Program-made: the position numbers and the translations under genes | NCBI GenBank assembly: GCA_964642165.1 | Contig: CAZXOC010000348.1 | Span: 1-6,863, forward strand | Direction: 5' to 3' | Source: CAYRVX01 sp964642165 | GTDB lineage: Bacteria; Planctomycetota; Phycisphaerae; SM23-33 | DNA length: 6,863 nucleotides | Shown: positions 1 through 5,404 of the stretch, piece by piece | Position numbering within the stretch: position 1 is the stretch's first letter | Layout of the letters: each line of letters begins with the position of its first letter | Notes under the pieces: generated by a model | Databases searched by the model: none | What the model was told of the DNA's origin: nothing | The model's input: the letters and a program-made list of their open reading frames with translations, nothing else

Positions 1-1056
1 CTACTCCGCCCACCCGTGGGCGTCGCGGACGGCGAGCATGGCGGCGAGGATGTCGTTCCACGTCTCGGGGCGGGCCATCACGTCGTTGGGGAACATGCAG
101 CCGTCCCAGCAGACGTGGCGGAAGGCCTTCGTGAGGTTGCCGTCGGCGTCGCGCATCCAGAAGCCGGCCACGTGCGGGATGTCCAGCTTGCCGTTGGGGT
201 CGTTCGGCAGGCAGTGGCGCCCCGTCTTGTCGTGCGAGCCGCTGCCGTGGACCGTCGCGTCGTTCTGCGCGACGTGCATGTCGATGGTCCACGGGCGCAG
301 GGCATCGGTCATCGTCTTCAGCGCCGCGTCGAGGGTCGCCGTGTCCGACCAGTCGAAGTCCTCGGGAAGGATGCGGTCCTCCGGCGCGTTGTAGCCCAGC
401 GTGTACAGCAGCGAGTGGGCCATGTCCGCCTGGAAGCCGACGGTCTCGGGCTCGCCGACGCGCTCGAGCAGGTCGAGCATCTTCCGCCAGGAGTGCATGC
501 CTCCCCAGCAGATCTCGCCCTCGGCCGCGAGGCGCTCGCCGTGGTCGCGTGCGATGGCGGCGGCCTGTTGGAACGTCTCGGCGATGCGCTGCTGGTTGGC
601 GTCGGGGTCCTCGGCCCAGTCGCCGGGGCCGCACGCCGAGTCGAAGCGCACCACGCCGTAGGGGCGGACGCCCAGCTCGCGGAGCTTCTGCGCGATCGCG
701 CAGCCCTTGCGGACCTGGGCGAGGAACTTCCGCCGCCCCTCGCCGGCGTCGGCGGCCGATCCGCCGCCGGTGGGCTCCCAGACCGGCGCGACCACCGAGC
801 CGATGACCAGCCCGCGCGAGCCGACGGCCTCGGCCAGGGCCTTCAGGTCGTCCTCCGTCGCGTCGATGTTCACGTGCGGCTCGAAGAGGAACAGGTCGAC
901 GCCGTCGAACGTCACGCCGTCGACCTCGGCGGCCGCCGTGTAGTCCAGCATCGTCTCCAGCGGAATCGGCGGGTTGTCGGTGCCCGGCTCCTTGCCGACC
1001 ACGCCCGGCCAGGCCGCGTTGTGCAGCTTCGGGAAGTTGTTGGAGTGTTCTGTCAT
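1..1056 (-). CDS. Sugar phosphate isomerase/epimerase-like TIM-barrel protein (divergent)
   Basis: A complete gene of 351 residues whose TAG stop is the first three bases of the window. It resembles the xylose isomerase-like / AP-endonuclease-2 TIM-barrel superfamily, whose members isomerise, epimerise or cleave sugars at a divalent metal site in the cytoplasm. Candidate ligands in the usual order along the barrel are E181 (in EGEICW), D211 (in GFQADMAH) and H261 (in TIDMHVAQND). The fourth position, normally Glu, may be D318 in the CWDGC segment near the C-terminus. Residues 261-320 form an unusual loop rich in H, N, D and G. The start at 1056 is chosen because AGGA lies about 7 bases upstream and family-like sequence begins soon after; an upstream in-frame extension to 1146 is Arg/Thr-rich and unlike the family. 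It is the third gene of a minus-strand unit, 99 bases after the cupin gene. The substrate is unknown; a sugar lyase or other TIM-barrel activity is possible. Confidence 0.85.
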   Translation of the reverse strand: MTEHSNNFPKLHNAAWPGVVGKEPGTDNPPIPLETMLDYTAAAEVDGVTFDGVDLFLFEPHVNIDATEDDLKALAEAVGSRGLVIGSVVAPVWEPTGGGSAADAGEGRRKFLAQVRKGCAIAQKLRELGVRPYGVVRFDSACGPGDWAEDPDANQQRIAETFQQAAAIARDHGERLAAEGEICWGGMHSWRKMLDLLERVGEPETVGFQADMAHSLLYTLGYNAPEDRILPEDFDWSDTATLDAALKTMTDALRPWTIDMHVAQNDATVHGSGSHDKTGRHCLPNDPNGKLDIPHVAGFWMRDADGNLTKAFRHVCWDGCMFPNDVMARPETWNDILAAMLAVRDAHGWAE

Positions 1057-1159
1057 GGCGTTTCCTATCGTCCTCTTGGTCGTCCTCTGGATCTTCCTCG
1101 TCGTCGCCCTCGTCCTCGATCGCTTTGTTCGGCACGCGCGGAGCAAGCTCCGCCGCTAA
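1055..1159 (+). CDS. Candidate 34-residue single-pass membrane microprotein, antisense to an operon gap
   Basis: A short ORF on the plus strand fills the gap between two minus-strand genes. Its ATG shares two bases with the ATG of the TIM-barrel gene (CATG), and its TAA stop overlaps the TAG stop of the cupin gene. The product has an uninterrupted hydrophobic segment at about residues 3-21 (many V, L, I, F and one W), then a basic tail with R23, R26, H27, R29, K31, R33 and R34. This is a textbook single helix with a positive cytoplasmic end. GGAG at 1042-1045 sits 9 bases before the ATG. Most codons end in C or G (about 28 of 33), as in real genes of this genome. Against it: the strand is pyrimidine-rich, which favours Leu/Val codons by chance, and no clear promoter is seen. 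I do not recognise a family. It could equally be non-coding. Confidence 0.35.
   Translation: MAFPIVLLVVLWIFLVVALVLDRFVRHARSKLRR
1138..1153 (-). other. Post-stop stem-loop between cupin and TIM-barrel genes
   Basis: On the transcribed minus strand, GCGGAGC is followed by TT and then GCTCCGC, a perfect inverted repeat. As RNA it would fold as a 6-bp stem capped by a CUUG tetraloop, a known stable loop. It begins three bases after the TAG stop of the cupin gene. No run of U follows, so it is not a standard intrinsic terminator. A role in mRNA stability, processing or partial attenuation before the third gene is more likely. Confidence 0.5.
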
Positions 1160-2376
1160 ACGGCGTCCGGCATGTTGTCGTGCGCGTCCGGCCCGAAGTG
1201 CTTGAGCATGACGATCGGATCGCTCTTGCTCGGGTTGGTGAGGGTCACGCCGGCCTTCGCGGCCGCCTCGGAGACAAAGAACTCGTCGTAGGTCAACTGC
1301 CCGAAGCGGATCAGGGAGGGCGTCTCGATGTCCCAGACACCCATCGTGCCGTGGCCCTGGAGCACGATCAGCCCGTAGGCGCCGCCGTCCCGGATCGTCG
1401 CGGTCCCGCCGGGCAGGACCGTCAGCTCCTTGGCGCTGAAGTCCCGCGACTTGTAGCAGATCCACCGCTCCTCGTAGCCCTCGGCCCGCATGGCGTCCAG
1501 GTCGTGGACGGGGATCGGGGCCATGAAGCGATTCTGCCGGAAGTCCGGATCGACGTTCAGCTCCCAGTCGATCACGTCCACGAGGTAGTCGTAGTCGCCC
1601 ACCTGCTCCTCCGGGCAGTCCTTCCAGAGCAGCTCGCCGGGCATGACCACGTTGCCCGTCACCGACTCGTACAGCGCGAAGACGTCGGAGGCCTTCTGCG
1701 GCTCGTAGGTGCACAGGCTGCCCGGGGCGTGCAGGATGCCCGGCGGCACGTCCCAGCCCGTCCCCGTCGTCAGCCGGTAGGCCACCGAGATGTCCGTGAT
1801 GCGGTTGTCGCCCTCGGCGTACTTCTTCAGGACGTCGCGTACCTCGGCCTTCGTCACGCCCGGCTGGAGGCCGAAAAACGTGTACGGGAAGTCCCCGCCG
1901 TGGTTGTTGACCTGGGGCGCGAAGTAGTACGCCTCCGGCTTGCCGAGCTGCTTGACCCGGGCGGCGTGCGCGTCGTCGTGGTGGATGTGCAGCGGCAGGG
2001 CGGCCTGGTTGTCGAAGAACTTCGAGTACATCGGCCAGCCCTGGTGGCCGTCCCACAGCTTGCCGATCAGCTCGCCCTTGAGCTCCGCCACGGCGTCCCG
2101 CAGGAGCACGCTCTCGACCTTCCCGCCGTCCTCGACGACGATCGGGCTGAGGCCCTCGTTCTCGCTGGTGAGCGGTCCGTTGTCGGCCGGGGTGGTCGAG
2201 GAGAACCAGCGCTCGTCGATCCCGCCGCGGTTGGCGCCCAGGGCGAAGTAGTCGTCCGGGTGCAGCTTGATCCGCCTTCCGGGGACGCAGAAGACCCGCG
2301 GCACCCACGTGGGGGCCAGGCGCACGATGCCCTCGCCCTGGTCCAACGCCTTCTGTGCAGTCGCTTTCGTGCTCAT
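1156..2376 (-). CDS. Mannose-6-phosphate isomerase-like cupin protein
   Basis: The product has 406 residues and the layout of type I phosphomannose isomerases: a metal-binding cupin barrel, then a second, degenerate barrel. Type I PMI interconverts mannose-6-phosphate and fructose-6-phosphate using zinc. Visible counterparts of the metal site are H130 and H132 (LPLHIHHDD), E148 in LGKPEAYY and H216 in VPPGILHAPGS, followed by an EPQKASDVFALYE stretch matching the PMI EiQqsSD region. The C-terminal barrel covers roughly residues 305-395 and includes GGTATI and LQGHGTMGV. The sequence is divergent from textbook ManA, so the substrate may be another aldose/ketose pair, phosphorylated or free. 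The ATG at 2376 is preceded by AAGGGA a few bases upstream. It is the middle gene of a minus-strand unit, 68 bases after the 3-epimerase gene, which supports a sugar-isomerisation role. A non-enzymatic cupin cannot be excluded. Confidence 0.82.
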   Translation of the reverse strand: MSTKATAQKALDQGEGIVRLAPTWVPRVFCVPGRRIKLHPDDYFALGANRGGIDERWFSSTTPADNGPLTSENEGLSPIVVEDGGKVESVLLRDAVAELKGELIGKLWDGHQGWPMYSKFFDNQAALPLHIHHDDAHAARVKQLGKPEAYYFAPQVNNHGGDFPYTFFGLQPGVTKAEVRDVLKKYAEGDNRITDISVAYRLTTGTGWDVPPGILHAPGSLCTYEPQKASDVFALYESVTGNVVMPGELLWKDCPEEQVGDYDYLVDVIDWELNVDPDFRQNRFMAPIPVHDLDAMRAEGYEERWICYKSRDFSAKELTVLPGGTATIRDGGAYGLIVLQGHGTMGVWDIETPSLIRFGQLTYDEFFVSEAAAKAGVTLTNPSKSDPIVMLKHFGPDAHDNMPDAV

Positions 2377-2418
2377 GTCATCCCTTTCGTCGAGAACCGT
2401 CCTTCCGCCAACGGCTTG

Positions 2419-2444
2419 CGCGTCGGGGCGAAAGCGCCGTCGCG
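2419..2444 (-). other. Post-stop stem-loop between 3-epimerase and cupin genes
   Basis: Directly after the TGA of the epimerase gene, the minus strand reads CGCGAC, GGCG, CTTT, CGCC, CC, GACGCG. As RNA this gives an inner 4-bp stem GGCG/CGCC with a CUUU loop and an outer CGCG/CGCG stem, with a small bulge and one A-A mismatch between them. There is no downstream U-tract, so read-through into the cupin gene is expected. The likely effect is on transcript stability or on the relative expression of the two genes. Confidence 0.4.
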
Positions 2445-3353
2445 TCACGCGACGGCCGCCATCTCCTTCAGGAACGCCAGGCCCTTCCTGGCCAGGTCGT
2501 CGGCCGAGTCGTAGATCGGCCGCCAGATGCACGCCGCCGCACACAGGTCCACGATCCCCTGTGCGAAGCTCTCGATGGTGACCCAGCCGCCGTAGCCGAT
2601 GTCCCTCAGTGCGGCGAACGCCTCGGCCCACCGCACCTGGCCCGTTCCGGGCAGCCCCCGATCGTTCTCGGAGGCGTGGAAGTGCCCCACCATCGCCCCC
2701 GCGGCGCGGATGGCGGCGGCGGTGTCCTTCTCCTCGATGTTCCCGTGGAACGTGTCGATCTGCACCTTCAGGTTCGGACTCGCCACCTCGCGCGCCAGCC
2801 GCACCGCGTCCCCGACGGTGTTCAGCACGTGCGTCTCGAAGCGGTTCAGCGGCTCGATGGCGAGGGTGACGCCCGCCCCCTCGGCGTGCCCGGCGGCTGC
2901 ACGAAGGCCCTCGACACACCAGTCCCACTCGTCCTGCGTGCGCGGGCGGCCGGTCAGCTCGCGGACCGGGGCGTACAGCGGCCCGGCCATCACGCAGCCG
3001 CCCATCTCGGCGGTCAGGTCGATCATCCGCCGCAGCCGCTCCAGCCCGGCGGCGCGCTGCTCGGGCGCCTCGCCGCAGAGGCTCTCCCCCGGCGCGAGCA
3101 CGCAGCAGGACGTCAGCCCGACGCCGGCGGCCTCGCAGGCCCGGCGCGTGGCCGGGGCATCGAGGACGTCCAGGTCGGTGAAGGGGATCTCCACGCCGTC
3201 GTAGCCCATCTCGGCGACCTTGGGAATCAGGTCGAGCTGGTCGGCGGGGAAGGCGGCCGTGTAGACCAGCAGGTTCAGCCCGTATCGCACGTTCAACGGT
3301 TCGGGGGCTTCGCCCTGGCCGCCCGATCGTCCGGCAAGATCCTCTTGCGCCAT
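2445..3353 (-). CDS. D-tagatose/D-psicose (D-allulose) 3-epimerase family protein
   Basis: A 302-residue TIM barrel of the ketose 3-epimerase family, which inverts C3 of ketohexoses or ketopentoses (fructose/psicose, tagatose/sorbose, sometimes ribulose/xylulose) using Mn or Co. The metal ligands are all present: E167 (AIEPLNRFE), D200 (VQIDTFH), H226 (GHFHASEN) and E261 (VTIESF). Substrate residues H203 and R232 are also visible. From memory, these positions match Pseudomonas cichorii tagatose 3-epimerase E152, D185, H211, E246, H188 and R217 with a constant offset of 15, which makes the family call strong. The start at 3353 is chosen because GGAGG lies about 7 bases upstream. It leaves about 21 extra, Gly/Glu-rich residues before the first barrel strand (VRYGLNLLVY). 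ATG at 3407 and GTG at 3290 are alternatives without an SD. It is the first gene of the unit, behind a sigma70-like promoter. Exact substrate unknown; IolE- or hydroxypyruvate-isomerase-like relatives are less likely. Confidence 0.9.
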   Translation of the reverse strand: MAQEDLAGRSGGQGEAPEPLNVRYGLNLLVYTAAFPADQLDLIPKVAEMGYDGVEIPFTDLDVLDAPATRRACEAAGVGLTSCCVLAPGESLCGEAPEQRAAGLERLRRMIDLTAEMGGCVMAGPLYAPVRELTGRPRTQDEWDWCVEGLRAAAGHAEGAGVTLAIEPLNRFETHVLNTVGDAVRLAREVASPNLKVQIDTFHGNIEEKDTAAAIRAAGAMVGHFHASENDRGLPGTGQVRWAEAFAALRDIGYGGWVTIESFAQGIVDLCAAACIWRPIYDSADDLARKGLAFLKEMAAVA

Positions 3354-3401
3354 CGCCGATCCTCCACACAGCACGGGACCGTGGAAAACCCAAACGTGAG
3401 A

Positions 3402-3428
3402 CGGCATGCCGCGTGCGGCGTCCGCCGC
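3402..3428. promoter_or_regulatory. Palindrome and hairpin in the 3-epimerase mRNA leader
   Basis: A perfect 10-bp palindrome CGGCATGCCG lies at 3402-3411. Next to it, at 3415-3428, GCGGCG and CGCCGC form an inverted repeat around TC. If transcription starts near 3445, both lie in the roughly 92-base untranslated leader of the epimerase unit and downstream of its promoter, a position that suits a repressor site or a leader RNA structure. High GC makes such repeats fairly common by chance. Confidence 0.25.
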
Positions 3429-3451
3429 CCGGCCCGGCCCATCGAGGCCCC

Positions 3452-3480
3452 AGTCTAGCGCCGCCTCCCCGGCGGGTCAA
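3452..3480 (-). promoter_or_regulatory. Sigma70-like promoter of the sugar-isomerase unit
   Basis: Read on the minus strand, TTGACC (3480-3475) is followed by a 17-base spacer and TAGACT (3457-3452). The -35 box matches the consensus at 5 of 6 positions and the -10 box at 4 of 6, with the ideal spacing, in otherwise very GC-rich DNA. Transcription would begin near 3445 and give a leader of about 92 bases before the epimerase ATG at 3353. Confidence 0.5.
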
Positions 3481-3502
3481 GCGGCTGCTGTGCGACGGGC
3501 GG

Positions 3503-3525
3503 GGCGGTGACGCATTGACGCCGCC
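3503..3525. promoter_or_regulatory. Possible operator: imperfect palindrome over the amylase -35 box
   Basis: Arms GGCGG (3503-3507) and CCGCC (3521-3525) are perfect inverted copies, and positions G3509/C3519 and C3511/G3517 also pair around a centre at 3514. The centre contains a tandem TGACGC at 3508-3513 and 3516-3521. The palindrome includes the -35 hexamer TTGACG (3515-3520), where a bound repressor would block the amylase promoter. The regulator is not in this neighbourhood unless it is the distant ArsR protein, for which there is no evidence. Confidence 0.25.
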
Positions 3526-3544
3526 GGGGCGGGGCGGCTACACT
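3515..3544 (+). promoter_or_regulatory. Sigma70-like promoter of the amylase gene
   Basis: TTGACG (3515-3520, 5 of 6 consensus positions) is followed by 18 bases and TACACT (3539-3544, 4 of 6). Transcription would begin near 3551, giving a short leader of about 33 bases with an SD of GGAGG at 3571-3575. It points away from the promoter of the sugar-isomerase unit; the two -35 boxes are 34 bases apart. Confidence 0.5.
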
Positions 3545-3583
3545 ACACGCGGTGGTGGGGTCTCTCCGGCGGAGGGGACCGCC

Positions 3584-5377
3584 ATGCGACGATCGATCTG
3601 GGACGCCGAGATCCAGGCCGTCATGGACGCGGCGCGTGTGCCCGTCGTCAAGCAGGTCACCGTGGAGGGGGTGCGGAAGGAGGTCCCCACGCCGTTCGCC
3701 TCGCCGCCCGACTGGCGCGACGTCTGGATCTACTTCCTCATGGTGGATCGGTTCTGCAACCCCGCCGCGCCGCCGCGCCACCGGTGGGACGGCGAGCACG
3801 AGTCCTTCCAGGGCGGGACGTTCCACGGCGTCCGCCGGCACCTGCCCTATCTCAAGGCCCTCGGCGCGGGGGCGATCTGGCTGTCCCCGGTCCTGCGAAA
3901 CCCCCGGTGGAGCGACCGCTCGTACCACGGCTACGGCATCCAGGACTTCCTGGGCGTCGAGCCGCGGTTCGCCTCGGACGGCCGCGCCGCCACCGCCGAG
4001 ACCGAGCTCCGCGCCCTCGTCGACGAGGCCCACGCCCTGGGCCTCTACGTCATCTTCGACGTCGTCCTGAACCACGCCGGCGACCTGTTCAACTACGAGG
4101 GCATGTGCAGACAGAGGGACTGGAAGCCCCTCGGCGAGTACCGCATCTTCTGGCGCGACGCCAGCGGCGTCGCGCAGGGCTCCTGGGACGACCTCGCCGC
4201 CGCCGGGGAGCACCCGGACGTCGGCATCTGGCCGCGAGAGCTGCGCCGGAACGAGTATTTCCGCCGCCGCGGCTCGCACGGGGGCAGTCCCTGCGAGACC
4301 ATGGGCGACTTCGGCGCGCTGAAGGAGCTGGTCACCGAGTACCTCCGCCCGGACGGATCGTTCCCGGTGCGGGAGGCCCTGATTCGCTGCACGCAGTACC
4401 TGATCGCCAAGTTCGACATCGACGGGTACCGGATCGACACGCTCAAGTACGTCCAGCCGGCGTTCGCGCGCGTCTTCGGCAGCGCCATGCGGGAGTTCGC
4501 CCTGAGCATCGGCAAGCGGGACTTCTTCACCTTCGGCGAGGTCTGGGACCGGGAAGAGAAGATCGCCCGGTTCATCGGGCGCAACGTCGAGGAAGGCGAC
4601 GCGGCCATGGGCGTCGACGCCGCCCTGGACTTCCCCGTCTTCGAGGCGCTCCAGGCGGTCTGCAAGGGCCGCGATGCGCCCAGGAGGCTCGCCGACGTCT
4701 ACGAGAACCGCAAGGTCGTCCAGAGGAGGATCATGAGCTCCCACGGCGACGCCAGTCGCTTCTTCGTCACGTTCCTGGACAATCACGACCTGAACCAGCG
4801 CTTCTACTACCAGGACCCGGCCGCCGCGCACCGCTACGACGACCAGTTGACGATGGCCCTGGGCTGCCTGTTTTGCCTTCAGGGCATTCCGTGCCTCTAC
4901 TACGGCACGGAGCAGGGCCTGCACGGCATCGGTTCGCGGCGGGAGGCCGTCCGCGAGGCCTTGTGGGGCCGCCCGGGCCCGTTCGATCGCGGGCACAGCT
5001 TCTACCGGGCCGTTCAGCGGCTCAGCCGCCTGCGGCAGAGCCACCCGGCCCTGCGGTACGGGCGGCAGTACTTCCGCGACGTTTCGGGCAACGGGAGGGA
5101 CTTCGGCCCCGGCACGACGCGCCCGGGCGTGCTGGCCTTCTCGCGGATCCTCAACGACCGGGAGGTCGTCGTCGTCGCCAACACCGACACGGGCCGGGCA
5201 CAGGCGCTGCACGTGACCGTGGACAGCCGCCTCCACCCCGCCGGCAGGCAACTGGCCGTCGCCTACAGCAACAAGCCCCAGCCGTCCGCGCCGGCACCGG
5301 TGGCGCACCGCGACGGGCGGGCCTCCACGCGGGTGGATCTCCAGCCTTGCGAGGTGCAGGTTCTCCTGCGGGCATAG
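3584..5377 (+). CDS. GH13 alpha-amylase family glycosyl hydrolase, cytoplasmic
   Basis: A 597-residue glycoside hydrolase family 13 enzyme, acting on alpha-glucosidic bonds of starch, glycogen or maltooligosaccharides by the retaining mechanism. All signature regions are visible: region I DVVLNH (D159-H164), region II GYRIDTLKY with nucleophile D285 and R283, region III FGEV with acid/base E319, and region IV FLDNHD with stabiliser D402. MVDRF (53-57) and GIPCLYYGTEQG (about 434-445) are further family landmarks. The catalytic barrel begins near residue 45, a long insert between strand 3 and helix 3 (about 165-240) forms domain B, and a beta-rich domain C occupies about 510-597. There is no signal peptide or membrane segment, so the enzyme should be intracellular. 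The ATG at 3584 has GGAGG 8 bases upstream; the in-frame extension to 3413 is Pro/Gly/Arg-rich and covers the promoter region. Divergent from the sugar-isomerase unit and convergent with holA. Subfamily and product specificity are not assignable by eye; a transglycosylating GH13 is possible. Confidence 0.93.
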   Translation: MRRSIWDAEIQAVMDAARVPVVKQVTVEGVRKEVPTPFASPPDWRDVWIYFLMVDRFCNPAAPPRHRWDGEHESFQGGTFHGVRRHLPYLKALGAGAIWLSPVLRNPRWSDRSYHGYGIQDFLGVEPRFASDGRAATAETELRALVDEAHALGLYVIFDVVLNHAGDLFNYEGMCRQRDWKPLGEYRIFWRDASGVAQGSWDDLAAAGEHPDVGIWPRELRRNEYFRRRGSHGGSPCETMGDFGALKELVTEYLRPDGSFPVREALIRCTQYLIAKFDIDGYRIDTLKYVQPAFARVFGSAMREFALSIGKRDFFTFGEVWDREEKIARFIGRNVEEGDAAMGVDAALDFPVFEALQAVCKGRDAPRRLADVYENRKVVQRRIMSSHGDASRFFVTFLDNHDLNQRFYYQDPAAAHRYDDQLTMALGCLFCLQGIPCLYYGTEQGLHGIGSRREAVREALWGRPGPFDRGHSFYRAVQRLSRLRQSHPALRYGRQYFRDVSGNGRDFGPGTTRPGVLAFSRILNDREVVVVANTDTGRAQALHVTVDSRLHPAGRQLAVAYSNKPQPSAPAPVAHRDGRASTRVDLQPCEVQVLLRA

Positions 5378-5404
5378 CGTGCGGTGCGGCGGACGGGGCG
5401 GGCG

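Noticed and set aside
16..2514. An 832-codon open frame on the plus strand across the sugar-isomerase unit
   Set aside because: It is antisense to three well-supported genes, is His/Val/Arg/Gly-rich without recognisable motifs, and is expected where high GC makes antisense stops rare.
1156..3480. A 774-codon minus-strand frame covering both the cupin and the 3-epimerase region, suggesting a fusion
   Set aside because: Upstream of 2376 it runs out of frame through the epimerase gene and reads as Arg/Gly-rich nonsense. The cupin starts at 2376 with its own SD.
3413..3583. Longer N-terminus for the amylase from ATG 3413
   Set aside because: The added 57 residues are Pro/Gly/Arg-rich, span both -10 and -35 elements, and lack an SD, while ATG 3584 has GGAGG at good spacing.
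3455..5308. A 617-codon minus-strand frame opposite the amylase
   Set aside because: Shadow of the amylase gene; composition is Val/Ala/Asp/Arg-biased with no family features, and all GH13 motifs lie in the plus-strand frame.
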